This document shows positions 10,702-21,176 of a stretch of DNA of 64,000 bases, one piece after another. The translations under genes and the position numbers were made by a program. Source of the stretch: Sycobia sp. Sy_11 (Eukaryota > Arthropoda > Insecta > Hymenoptera > Epichrysomallidae); contig JACCIC010000064.1 in assembly GCA_018907035.1 (NCBI GenBank), forward strand, positions 186,001 through 250,000, written 5' to 3'. Each line of letters begins with the position of its first letter. The first letter of the stretch is position 1. The notes below the pieces were generated by a model. The model did not search any database and was not told the origin of the DNA. It saw nothing but the letters and a program-made list of their open reading frames with translations.

Positions 10702-11046
10702 GGTTTTGAAAAGACCTATCAATGTTGGGTTCAATGGGGAAGTACAATATATTATTTCCGTAAAGTTTTGAATGAAACAGCAACTGATATTAACTATAAT
10801 GGCAAATTTTCAAGCAACGATTGTTTATCGATGGGTCATTATACCCTTGAGAACAATCAAGAACCTTGTATTAAAGGACCAAAATATTTAAATAATTGTT
10901 TATTTGATTCAACGCTGTCCAAAATGGTATCGAGCCAAATACTAAGTCCAGTAATAATAAAAAGACTAAGAACAAAAAAGAATTATCGATATTCCCGAAC
11001 TTCCATATCAACTTGTTGCTTGTCAACTACGGCTACAATGGGTTAG
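10702..11046 (+). other. Unrecognised open frame with coding-like codon use
   Basis: Open for about 114 codons from 10702 to a TAG at 11044-11046, with no ATG near the beginning; an internal start would be needed, or it is an exon or remnant. It contains GSTIYYFRKVLNETATD near the start and STLSKMVSSQILSPVIIKRL in the middle, and ends in a Ser/Thr/Cys-rich tail. Codon use is mixed and not repeat-like. I do not recognise the protein. It may be the 3' exon of a host gene or an old insertion. Lying 1.6 kb past the kinase exon on the same strand, it could conceivably belong to that gene, but I cannot show it. Confidence 0.25.
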
Positions 11047-11867
11047 ATAATTTTTAAATAAAAATATTTAATGAATTAAATGATTCATTTTACATATTAA
11101 ATTTAATAATAAGACATGTGAATAATTTTTTTCTTATAAAATTAACAATAGTTTTTTACGTTATTTTATTTCCCCATAAAAAATGTAAATTAAAAAAAGT
11201 ATGCGAATATGAAAAAATATTTATTATTCCTAAACTCCAAAAAAAGAACTTTTAACAAATGTAAAGTGATCGTTTATCATTTAAACAAAAGAAAGTATTG
11301 AAATCAATTTTTACGTAGTCAGATATATGTAAATACGCATGAGTACCAATTCCTATAAAGTTAGAAATTATTTCTTATTATTGATCAATAAAAAAATTGC
11401 TTATTAAAATGGTATCTATGCACTCAAATATTTATAACCTGGGAATAGAGTACTATGAAATATAATTTAAAAATAATTTTGACATATACTTGCAGGCCCG
11501 GCTTTGAAAAGTTTATGGTAATTTAAATGGTTAAAAATATTAAGGAATAGTATCTTTTACCAGATTTTACTGAACACTACGCAAAATAAACTATAGTTCC
11601 CAGTCCATCGAATAAATTAAAATTAATTTATTGTATATTAAATATTTACTAATGCATCTTTTATCAACGTAAATGCTTCATTTTATCAATAAAACTTAAT
11701 CTAATACAACATGTATTACTAATCTACTATAGTATAATCTACTACTTGTATCAATTCATAATTGTTTGAATATTTCAAACTTATATCGGAAAGTCCAGTT
11801 AAATTACGAAACAAAGATGACTTCAGTAATGCTTGTTGTCATCAAGATTTTTAAATATATATCAATA
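11047..11867. other. AT-rich spacer
   Basis: AT-rich, no gene or recognisable repeat seen. Confidence 0.5.
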
Positions 11868-12160
11868 TTGAACATATATTTCGATATACTTTTTTTTAAA
11901 AAAACAATTTATTGTCAGTAGATAAATTTACATTATTTTTCTTAAATATTTATATTTCACTATCTTCTAGTTGTATATGTAATCTATTACTTCTAAGATC
12001 ACTATGAGGGATATTTCCGTGTGTTGTCAAGTTTAATTAAGAAAAAATATCACATATATAAATACAATGCATTATAGAGAAGCGATTTTAAATTAAATGA
12101 TTAAAATGTCTAATACACCATACTTAGCTTATTTCATACTTTGGTAGAATGTAATTTTAA

Positions 12161-12213
<53 letters not shown>

Positions 12214-12430
12214 GCATTATATTTATGTAGATGAAATTTTTTCCTAATTAGACTTCACAATCACACGTAAATATTCCTCATAGTGATCTTAGAAGTAATA
12301 GATTACATATACAACTAGAAGATAGTGAAATGCAAAAATTTAAGAAAAATAATGTAACTTTTTCTACTGATAAAAAATTATATTATAAAAAGAATCTATC
12401 GAAATAGATGTTAAAAATTAACATATATTT
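11868..12430. repeat. Inverted repeat with a (TA)n centre (foldback/MITE candidate)
   Basis: Left arm about 11868-12076 and right arm about 12212-12430 are reverse complements: for example ATCACTATGAGGGATATTTCC on the left pairs with the segment around 12275-12295 on the right, and TTCACTATCTTCTAGTTG at 11957 recurs inverted near 12315-12332. The arms meet around a pure (TA)n run at about 12163-12210. A second (TA)n run (about 12447-12499) lies just outside the right arm. No coding capacity. Confidence 0.75.
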
Positions 12431-12442
12431 AGAAATATTGAT

Positions 12443-12502
<60 letters not shown>

Positions 12503-12577
12503 TATTGTAAAATGTATAAGTTACCTTAACCCATACATGCTAGTTACTAATACTAATGATGAAAAAAGGAGGGAAAA

Positions 12578-12620
<43 letters not shown>

Positions 12621-13460
12621 GAACAAATTATTAATATAATATAGCATAGTAGAGTTTTTTGAAAAAGTCGAAGTGCCAGATAGTGGATATAAACAATAAT
12701 AATTTATAAAGTACCTCAGCTGACAAACCAGTTTCCAATATTTTCCTGGAGAAAATAGACCAGTAGGGATCTTTGGAGTTGTAAATATATCGATTGTGTG
12801 ACCGTCCAGTAGTTTTCTTTTTACTAAGAAAACATTTTGAACGGAGTTTAAAAGTAAAAATTTCTTAATCAACTTTGGGTCGAAAATTTTCAGCGTTGCT
12901 TCATAAGGTTGGTGCATCTTATTAATATATATCTAATTAAGTTTCGCTGAATAATAGTTCTTTGTTATTTGATTTTATTCAATATAACGTAATTAGTATA
13001 AATATCTCATTATCGTAGAATTTGATTTAGCAAAATAAAGTGCGCGAGAGATAGATTGATAATAGTATAGAATAGTAATCATAAGAGCAACAAGCGCGCA
13101 CGCAGCTTTCAGTAGTAGTTCTTCTTGTTCCTCGTAAGGTGGCACTCTCAACGTAAAAACTTTTTGATAATTGTTCAACATTTTCCAATCGTGTTCTCTT
13201 TTTGACATTTAACTTATTTTCTAAATTATGCATTATTCCTTCTAAATTATGCATTATTAATATTCGCGCCTAAAATGAACGCACTACAAGAGAGCTAAAA
13301 ACTAATCTACAATATCTCAATACAATGATATTTTCATCCTTTTCCACCCAAAAAAAATCTTAAAAATCTCTATCTTCTTTTTTAATGCTTATTTGCAGAA
13401 ATGCTTTTCTTATGTCGGAAACAACGTCTGTAGACTAAATGGTAGATGTTTTTAATTCCA
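12431..13460. other. Spacer with (TA)n, (GA)n and a weak - strand frame
   Basis: Contains (TA)n at about 12447-12499 and (GA)n at about 12582-12616. On the - strand an open frame ending near 12640 begins MHQPYEATLKIF at 12917 and reads LDGHTIDIF. It faintly resembles the tail of an LTR-element integrase, but too weakly to call. The rest is AT-rich without features. Confidence 0.4.
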
Positions 13461-13461
13461 T

Positions 13462-13774
13462 CTATGATAGAATTAAATATACAAAGGAATTAGAATTAGA
13501 TAATAAATTAAGTTTTTGGACGTCAATGTTATTAGAGCTAGCAATAACAGAGTAAAATTAAATTATTACAGAAAACCTACATGGTCAGGTAGGTTGTTAA
13601 ATTTGAACTCACGCCATCTATTCGGAAACAAGATAGGTACTGTAAAGGGACTCATCGATAGAGCAATCAAATTATCACATATGGATTTTAGAAAAGATAA
13701 TTTAAAAATCAGTTAAAGAGATATTCATTAACAATGATTATCCAATAGACTTTGTGGATAAAAATGATTGCAGA

Positions 13775-13840
<66 letters not shown>

Positions 13841-14330
13841 GGATCAAATTTATAAAAGCACTAGAGAACGTAATATGGAAAAGAGGGATAATAATAATAA
13901 ACCCTGGTATTACCATATTAAACAGGATTATCCGAACGAATTAGAAGTACTTTTACAAAACATAAGATTCAAGTTTACTTTAGAAATAATAATAACATTA
14001 GAAAGCTATATAATAATTGTAAAGATAAGGATGATAAATGTGTAAAAACAGGGGTAGTATACAAAATAAATTGTAAAGATTGTAACAAATATTATATTGG
14101 ACAAACGGGAAGGTACCTAAAACAAAGAATATATGAAGATCAATATAGCTTACGAAGCATGAATGATGCATCCGGACTAAAAGAACATAGTTTAAACTTG
14201 TTACATTCTTTCGACTTTGAAAATATAAATATTTCAAAGCATGGTATTAAGAATAAATATGAAAGAGAAACTCTTGAAAATGTTCATATTTTGAAAAATC
14301 CCAATAATGTATAGAGTCGAGTAAATTCGG
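13462..14330 (+). pseudogene. Penelope-like element: RT C-terminus plus GIY-YIG endonuclease (PLE-1)
   Basis: The first part reads LDVNVIRASNN, YYRKPTWSGRLLNLNSRH and GLIDRAIKLSH, the conserved block at the end of Penelope reverse transcriptases. After a linker invaded by a GA microsatellite (about 13777-13830) comes PWYYHIKQDYP and then VVYKINCKDCNKYYIGQTGR (about 14050-14115), the GIY-YIG nuclease motif that Penelope-like elements use to nick target DNA; the catalytic Arg lies in the YLKQRIY segment that follows. It ends with KYERETLENVHILKNP. Stops and frame changes separate the pieces, so it is not functional. The catalytic core of the RT would lie upstream and is missing. Confidence 0.82.
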
Positions 14331-14775
14331 CAACACTTATCATTCCTTATTAATATAAAACATGTATTTCGCATTTAAGTTAAAGAAAAAAAGGGGGAGG
14401 TCCTATAAATGTTATACTAATAAATTTAGAGTGGAGATGGGGTATATAAAGTAGCATGCTGGGCTTTTCAATTTAGTTTAGTTCCTGAGGATCAACCATC
14501 GCGGTTCGAAACTTCGGACGAGAAGATAATTCTAAATTTAAGGGGGTGGGGACAGTCAGGTTGTCCTTTACTAACAGAGAATAGTACTTTTATTCTTTTT
14601 TATTTTTTATTTATATTTTACTTATTATTGTGTTTTTATTATTATTTGTATTTTCTTATTAATTATATTCTATTTTTAATTTGAATTTCCTGATATAAGT
14701 TATTGTAGTAATAAGTTTTATTTCAGATTCTACGGGGGTGATCATAAACAAGGGCAGTCTGATTGTCATTAATTT
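14331..14775 (+). repeat. PLE-1 3' region with pseudo-LTR-like repeat
   Basis: Shares a long block with 48.61-48.99 kb and 49.03-49.30 kb: AT-rich tail, a GGGTATATAAAG TATA-like segment, TTTAGTTTAGTT-CTGAGGA, then TTGTCC-TT-CACTAAC, and ACAGTCTGA-TGTCATTA at the end. Penelope-like elements carry such terminal repeats (pLTRs), and this block contains the hammerhead-like motif annotated separately. Confidence 0.7.
14485..14512 (+). ncRNA. Hammerhead-ribozyme-like core in PLE-1
   Basis: CTGAGGA (14485-14491, matching CUGANGA) is followed by AACC-loop-GGTT that can form stem II, then GAAAC (14508-14512, the conserved GAAA). Hammerhead motifs are known from Penelope-like elements. Stem III and the cleavage site cannot be confirmed by eye here. 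Confidence 0.5.
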
Positions 14776-14779
14776 CCCT

Positions 14780-14850
14780 AATATATCATATCATATCATA
14801 TCATATCATATCATATCATACTTCATATCATATCATACCATATCATCATA
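14780..14850. repeat. (ATATC)n-like pentanucleotide microsatellite
   Basis: About a dozen ATATC/CATAT units with a few interruptions, directly after the PLE-1 terminal region. Confidence 0.9.
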
Positions 14851-14851
14851 C

Positions 14852-15400
14852 TAATTTATAAAGACAAAGCGTGTTTTTGTTTGTACACAATAATCGTAAA
14901 AACTACTGAAACGATTGTTCTGAAATTTGATATATATATATTCTATATCATCTTCGGAAGGACATAGGCTATGTTTTTTTATTGAAAAACATTTTACTTT
15001 TATGAATAAATAAAATTAACGGTCTTAACAGCCAGTTTCACCAGTGGTCAGTAGGTGGCGTCTTGAATCACGAATATCAACTCAACAAAGTAATCCGCTT
15101 AAAGTTTTAATACCAGGTCAGCTCAATGGAATGTGAATATCCAACTTTGGGATTTGTATCCGGAAGAAGGTGTGACGTTAATCGATATGTATCCTTTTTT
15201 CCACGTTAATCTGACACTACTCTCATACCTTATGAATATCTTTTGATTTTTGTACATTTTATTTTCTCTTATGTGGAAAAGTCTCTCTCTCTGTCTTCTT
15301 TTAAGAAAATGGTTTTGTATGCCAAATCATACTGAACATAATCTGTGACGACAAATTATGCTTTTGTTTTTAAACGTTATATCTGGTTATGTTGAGATAC
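14852..15400. repeat. Interspersed repeat X, copy 1
   Basis: Starts at ACTAATTTATAAAGACAAAG and includes GACATAGGCTATG, a GTAGGTGGCGTC segment and GTGACGACAAATTA near its end. The same order of segments recurs at 16975-17550 with moderate divergence. Non-coding. The family is unknown to me. A (TA)n run (about 15418-15452) follows, then the 60-bp subrepeat array. Confidence 0.75.
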
Positions 15401-15414
15401 CAAGAACCTCAAAC

Positions 15415-15455
<41 letters not shown>

Positions 15456-15559
15456 CTATATTACTACAAATAACGTACCGTAATTTACCTATACCTTTCC
15501 CCACGTCTGTATAACAAGCTCCTTTTCACCGACCATGTTACACATATACATATATATGC

Positions 15560-16312
15560 ATATTGCATGCGACTTTTATGGGGAAAATTGTACTTTCGAA
15601 TTCGAGCCGTAGAAAAAGATGCCCAAGTGTCTTTGAGACAACTGCTATACAGAGTTTTGTATTGGGGAGGTAGAACAGGATGTTTAGGTATTTCGGGATG
15701 ACTTCTACTGAGATTTGAGTGTTCGAATGATAGAATACAAATCTCTTCATAGAAGTCGTCCCGTCATATTTGGATATCGTATTTTACCGTCAGAACACAT
15801 TACTCCCCGTATAAATTATCCCTGATGAGTCATCTGATTATCGCATTCTACCGTTCAAATACGAAAATCCCAGTAGAAGTTATACCGACATAACTGGTCA
15901 GTGCTTCCCACCAACTGAACACAATACTCATCGTAAAAGTTGTTCCAAAACATCTGTACATCGTATTCTAACGTTCCAACACAAATCTCCCCATAGAAGC
16001 CGTCCCCTGATACCTGGACATCGTTTTCTACCGTCCAAACTCGAAAGTCCCCGTAGAAATCATTGCCAGAAAGCTAGACATCCTTTCCTACCGATTAAAC
16101 ACAATACTTCTCGTATTTATGCTTCGGAAACAGCTGGAAATTGTATTTTACCGTCCGATCATGAAAGTATGCGTAGATGTCCCTAGGACACTAGACATCG
16201 TATTCTATTATCCGAACACAAAATTCCCGGTAAAAATCGTCGTGAGGCACTAGGATATCGTATTTAACCACCCATACACGCTAATATTATATTTCTCCGT
16301 AGAAGCCGTATT
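15560..16312. repeat. 60-bp subrepeat foldback array A
   Basis: Degenerate tandem units of about 60 bp. Up to about 15735 the units read in one direction (GACTTCTACTG-GTTCGAATGATAGAATAC); after that they run in the reverse complement (ATAGAAGTCGTCCC, then TCGTATTTTACCGT and so on, recurring every ~60 bp) to about 16312. The array is therefore internally palindromic with an orientation switch. Array B at 17.86-18.58 kb is the same structure read from the other strand. Confidence 0.75.
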
Positions 16313-16965
16313 TAAAATGTATATATCATATCACGATTAGATATAGAAATCCTTTGCGATTTTGCCTTTTGAGTAATTGTTCGCAAGAGAATAAGCGACG
16401 CTCGACGTCTCTTCGCTTCAGTTCGTAAGGAACCCAATTTCCTTGCTTTTGAACCATATCCAAGGTTTGAAGACGTTGTGAAATAGCTCGCTGAGTCACT
16501 CCTAACTCTCATGCAAGTTCTTCTTGCGTTTGGCACGGATTTTCCTCCAGTAAAGCTTCCAATTCTGTGTTACTATACACTTTGGGCCTTCCACTGCGTA
16601 TTTTGTCCTCCACGTCAAATCACCAGTTTTAAATTTTTGGAACCACTCCCATCAACTTCTCTCATTCAAATTAATATCACTATATACTTCTATGAGTAGC
16701 CGATGTGCTTCAGCTGCAGATTGCTTTAAATGAAAGAAGCAAATTAACAATTCCCGCAAATGACGCTTATTTAGCTCAAAACTTGACATCTTAACACGAT
16801 GAAAACTAAGTGATGCTGGGAAAAAGTCAGACGTATTAAACGTTTATACTGTTTCCAGATATTAACATATACTATACGACTTTTTACAGCTGCCAATTTC
16901 GATGTTATCTTATCGGTAGTGCCATCTTTTCAAAACGGCGGAAACTTATTTGTACACCTAATATA
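16312..16965 (-). mobile_element. mariner transposon 5' half (mariner B)
   Basis: On the - strand, from an end sequence at about 16925-16965 (TGTACAAATAAGTTTCCGCC) follows a transposase N-terminus: MSSFELNKRHLRELLICFFH, then AAEAHRLL, later LALEE-like and LGVTQRAISQRLQTLD-like helix-turn-helix segments across frames, to WVPYELK-like near 16430. This part binds the transposon ends in intact mariners. The catalytic half is absent; the fragment ends at the junction with array A. Several frameshifts. Its end sequence matches mariner G (62.65 kb). Confidence 0.75.
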
Positions 16966-16974
16966 TATCTATAT

Positions 16975-17405
16975 AAATTCATACTAATTTATAAAGACAA
17001 AGCGTGTTTTTGTTTGTACGCGATAACCGAAAAAACTACTGGACCGATGGTTCTGAAATTTTTGATACAGATTCTATATTATTTTGGACATAGGCTATGT
17101 TTTTTTTTGAAAATCATTTTACTTTAGACAATAAATTAAGTTAACAGTTTTAGTGGTCAGTTTGACGAGCGGCCACTAGGTGGCGTCATGAATCACCAAC
17201 ATTAACTCAATATGGTCGGCTTCAAGTATTAATACCAGGCCAGCTCGAGTGAAAGTTCATATCCAACTTTGGGATTCGTATTCTAAAGAAGGTGTGACAT
17301 TAATCGGTATTACCTTTTTGTTCTTCAGATTAATCTGACACCACTCTCAAACTTTATGGATATCATTAAATTTTTGTAAATTTTATTTTCTCTTACGTGG
17401 GAAAA

Positions 17406-17450
<45 letters not shown>

Positions 17451-17550
17451 GTCACTATCTCTTTGTCTTTCTTTCTCCTTCTCTTATAAAATTGTTCTGT
17501 ATGCCAAATCATACTGAATATATTTTGTGACGACAAATTATATTTTTATT
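16975..17550. repeat. Interspersed repeat X, copy 2
   Basis: Second copy of the repeat at 14852-15400, in the same orientation: the start ACTAATTTATAAAGACAAAG, the GACATAGGCTATG segment, a CTAGGTGGCGTC segment and GTGACGACAAATTATA near the end are all retained. It contains a (CT)n run at about 17405-17447 where copy 1 has only a short CT stretch. Confidence 0.75.
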
Positions 17551-17807
17551 TTTATACATTCTATTAACTTCAGAATTGTGACAAATAAAAAACGATGGCA
17601 AAATAGGGTTTTTTACCAACAAACTCAAAACTGTGTATATATAAATAAAATATATCGTCACTTCTGCATAAAAAGACAATATCCATCGCCTATTTAAAAA
17701 ATATGCTAGGCGCATACGAACATTTGCTTGAATTTCAGTTCGAAATCACTACGAAATCACTATGAAAATATTCACGGTATTTAATTGAAAAAACGGAAAT
17801 ATAAAAA

Positions 17808-17856
<49 letters not shown>

Positions 17857-17859
17857 TTC

Positions 17860-18578
17860 GCAGTTGTGTGTTCGGATGATAGAATGCGATGTACAGGTGT
17901 CTCTGGGTTATTTCTACAGAAAATATTGTGTTTAGTTGATGGAAAACGAGATCCAGGTATGAGGAAATCAACTTCTATGAGAAGATTCGTGTTAGGACGG
18001 TAAATTACGATATCTAGGTCTTTCCAAACGACTTCTACGGGGAGTATTGTGTTTAGTCGTTAGGAAGCGATGCTAGCTTTCTCGGGACGACTTCTACTGG
18101 GACTATCGTGTTTAGTTAGTAGGAAACGATGTTTAAGTATGTCGGGACAACTTCTAGGTGAAGTTTCATGTTCGCATGATAGAATGCGATTTCCAGATGA
18201 TTTGAAACGACTTCTACGGGGAATTTCGTGTTCGGATGATAGAATGCGATTTCCAGATGATTTGGAACGACTTCTACGGGGAGTGTCATGTATAGTTGGT
18301 GGGAAACGATGTCCGGTATGTCATTATGACTTCTATGAAGAGATTAGTATTCTATCATTCAAACACCCACACTCCCAGTAAGAGTCATCCTGGGATAACT
18401 GTTAATGGTATTCTACCTCCCCAAGACAAAACTCTCTATAACAGTCAACCCGAGATATTTCCTATAGTCCGAACATGATGCTCTCTGTAAACGTCATCCT
18501 GAGGCACTTGCACACTTTTTTCTACCGCTCGAACTCGAAACCACAATTTTCTCCATTGAAACCGTATTTAGTATGTAC
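17860..18578. repeat. 60-bp subrepeat foldback array B
   Basis: From about 17870 to 18345, seven or eight units recur at an almost exact 60-bp spacing: GAATGCGAT or GAAACGAT-like tags fall at 17882, 18062, 18122, 18182, 18242 and 18302. From about 18345 the orientation flips and reverse units run to about 18578. Flanked by (TA)n runs at about 17812-17852 and 18584-18634. Reverse complement of array A in overall plan. Confidence 0.75.
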
Positions 18579-18637
<59 letters not shown>

Positions 18638-18639
18638 AT

Positions 18640-18847
18640 AAAATGGTCGGTAAAATATCAACTTTTTTATGTAGAAGCTACATTGAAACAGCTTTTTATA
18701 CAGATGCGACGATAGGTAAATTACGGTCAATTATTTATAGAAACATAGATTTTTATATATAGAGTACTTTTCACTTAGATATTATTGAATTATTTATGAA
18801 ACCGGTTAAATTATTATCTCGGGCGAAGCTGAGACGGGGGATGCTGG

Positions 18848-18906
<59 letters not shown>

Positions 18907-18960
18907 TTTTCTGTTTTTTGTGCCATCATTTCTTTTATTCAAACTAAAAAAAACAAATTT
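18640..18960. other. AT-rich spacer with (TA)n
   Basis: No gene seen. Holds a long pure (TA)n run at about 18852-18904. Confidence 0.6.
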
Positions 18961-18964
18961 TTGG

Positions 18965-19590
18965 AAATAGAAAATTATTTTTGGAAATAGAAATAAGTCA
19001 CAGTGAGCCATATTTGGCGAATATGTAGGCTGAGTTATTGTTAAAGTTTTGTTTTTGGCCAAATTGTTTTTGTACTTCACGCAAACGGTGTTGAACTTGT
19101 AGATAGTACTTCTTATTAATTGTTTGATCTTGTGGCAAAAATTCATGATGCACTATGCCATTAAAATTGAATAACACAGTGAGCATAACCTTCACATTCC
19201 ACCGCACTTGTTGTCATATTCAACGTTTTCGCGACCATCGTGGAAACGCTTATACCACTCGTAAATCCTTGCTTTACTCATAACAGACTCACCATATGCC
19301 TTTGTTAACATTTTACAAACGTCACTAAATGTTATTTCATTTTGTAAGCAAAATTGAATACAAATTCTTTGCTCGATTTTTTTCACAAACGAAAATTGCC
19401 GAGCTCAAAAAACACGTCTAACGTTAGCGGCCGCCACTTCAAAAGAAAACAATGAATATTGCTGAAAATTATATTGCACTTCAGGGGAAGGTGTACCAAC
19501 ATAATAAAAAAAATTTTTATACAGTCGGGCTCTCCAAACCCGCGAAATTTAAAATTTCTCGTTACTTTTTTCACACACCTCGTATAACGA
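18965..19590 (-). mobile_element. mariner transposon with internal deletion (mariner C)
   Basis: On the - strand, beginning with an end sequence ACGAGGTGTGTGAAAAAAG near 19585, the translation gives EQRICIQFCLQNEITFSD and ARIYEWYKRFHDGRENVE (the N-terminal helix-turn-helix of mariner transposase), then jumps to VKVMLTVLFNFNGIVHHEFL and PTYSPNMAHCDLFLFPK. The last segment holds the position of the final catalytic Asp, which reads as Asn-Met instead of Asp-Leu (SPNMAHCD). A region around the first catalytic Asp is deleted. The lineage differs from the other mariners here. Confidence 0.82.
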
Positions 19591-19856
19591 AACTATTCCA
19601 TATATTCATATGTTCATAACGAAAGCAAGAATAAGTTTCCCTTATAATTGGATGCATAAATAATTATCATAGATATACATAAATCTAGCACGGCGACTGT
19701 ATTAAATAATTCAACACGATATTTCAGCTAGTGTCACAATATTTCTTGCACGAACCGAAGGAATGGCAGTACTCCAATATTAATAACAAAATTATGTTTT
19801 CCAAGCCTTCCAAGTCGACAGGAATAAATATAATAGAAAATTATACACAGGATTAA

Positions 19857-19904
<48 letters not shown>

Positions 19905-20039
19905 CGATCGAATTTTCAACATATTGTTTTTTGAAGTTACATTGCATTACAGATTTTTATTTTCAAATTGTGTCTAAGTTAGTTTTTCGTTTATATGATA
20001 TTAAAAATTATTTCTAAAAGTTTTAGAATTTTTTTTTAG
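19591..20039. other. AT-rich spacer with (TA)n
   Basis: Contains a (TA)n run at about 19862-19902; nothing else seen. Confidence 0.6.
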
Positions 20040-20700
20040 CTTGACAGGATATATAGAAATCTACATCCATCATACTTGGATAAGCTTAACGGGGATGACA
20101 TTCAGTCCATTGACAAGCTGAAATTGCTGGGTCCGCAAATCGAGCTGAAGCACGAGTTCACAAAGCGGTACAAAGAACCAGAAGCAGACACAACTCTCAG
20201 ACATCCGACGACACAGCCCGACTCCCATAGTCAACAGGGAAACAGTCGCAAAACGAGCAGAAGAGAGCAGGCGACAGAGGAATCCATCGCCACGGTATCG
20301 TTATTATAGAAACCCGCCTCCCTCACCTACATGCCCCTCACTCATATCAGCATCACGTCCCAGAAACCCCTCTCCGTCCCCTCCATACCAAAAAAGAAGA
20401 AGAATACCAGATCGGCAATACCAATCATCAAGTAGATACGATTATAATTATCGCTCGTATAGGTCACCCGATAAACGAGATCAGGAATATCGTTGTTCAG
20501 CACGAGAAGACGTACAGCGTTCCAGGGATGGACCGCTGCGTTAGGATAACAGGCCCTGCTGGACCTGCAAAAACAGAGGCACTGGACAGACAGACGCCCT
20601 GACAAAAGTTAAGTTCACTGCTATGATTGTGGCGAAAACAACGTCACTACGCTAAACTGTCCACGCTGTGGCCTACGAACAAGCTCGGAAAACGAGTAAA
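20040..20700 (+). pseudogene. Gypsy-2 gag C-terminal region
   Basis: Begins with YLDKLNGDDIQSIDKLKLLG and KHEFTKRYKEP, which resembles the end of the capsid domain of insect Gypsy Gag proteins. It then becomes Arg/Ser/Pro-rich and reaches a Cys-rich stretch CWTCKNRG (about 20550), with a second block HCYDCGENNVTTLNCPRCG near 20615-20670 in another frame. These are degenerate zinc knuckles that would bind RNA. At least two frameshifts and several stops separate the parts. Confidence 0.7.
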
Positions 20701-20844
20701 CGATGAGGACACTGGAGTCGACCGCGACACTCCCTTTACTACGACTCCACATACCACCAAAGACGAAGAAGACTGACCCAGAGCCAGAGATGTGACGAAC
20801 ACATACCTCAACATCAATGCGCATGACGAAGAAACATCGGATTG

Positions 20845-21175
20845 ATGGAAAAAATATTTCCGGCGCTTATCGACCCTGGAGCTCGAAAATCATACGTAGG
20901 CCCTGGTCCAGGCAAGCTAATAAAATCAGCTCTTGTACCTGTACTCTCTAAGCGAGAACTGGACCGACTGCTGAGACAATTATTACTGGAGAATAAGGGA
21001 ACGCTGCAGTTGGCACGAATGCAACCACACTTTATTGACACACAGGAACATCGTCCGAGAAAACAGCGTCTCCGTCGAATACCTGACCAACTCCTGTCAA
21101 GAATGTCAAGTGGCACTGGGGACCAGCGCAACAGGAAGATTTCGATAAGCTCAGGATCCTGTTGACGTAAGCGCC
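20845..21175 (+). pseudogene. Gypsy-2 protease joined to RT N-terminus, RT core deleted
   Basis: IFPALIDPGARKSYVG (about 20848-20895) matches the retropepsin active-site region, but the usual D-T/S-G is D-P-G. It is followed by MQPHFIDTQEHRPRKQRL (about 21020-21070), the start of a Gypsy reverse transcriptase, and then directly by WGPAQQEDFDKLRILLT (about 21115-21170), which lies at the end of the RT just before RNase H. The palm with the catalytic Asp residues is gone, so an internal deletion of several hundred bases has removed the polymerase core. Confidence 0.7.
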
Positions 21176-21176
21176 C

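Noticed and set aside
12540..12917. - strand frame as a retroelement integrase tail
   Set aside because: Only a vague resemblance (HQPYE, LDGHTIDI); no upstream integrase core, and the frame runs into a (GA)n tract.
14500..14515. GGTTCGAA-type text as a tRNA T-arm
   Set aside because: No acceptor or anticodon arms around it; the context fits the hammerhead-like stem II and GAAA. No tRNA gene was recognised in the window.
15570..18550. Idea that the 60-bp arrays are a CRISPR array
   Set aside because: Units are degenerate over their whole length, lack the repeat/unique-spacer alternation, switch orientation, and the host is a eukaryote.
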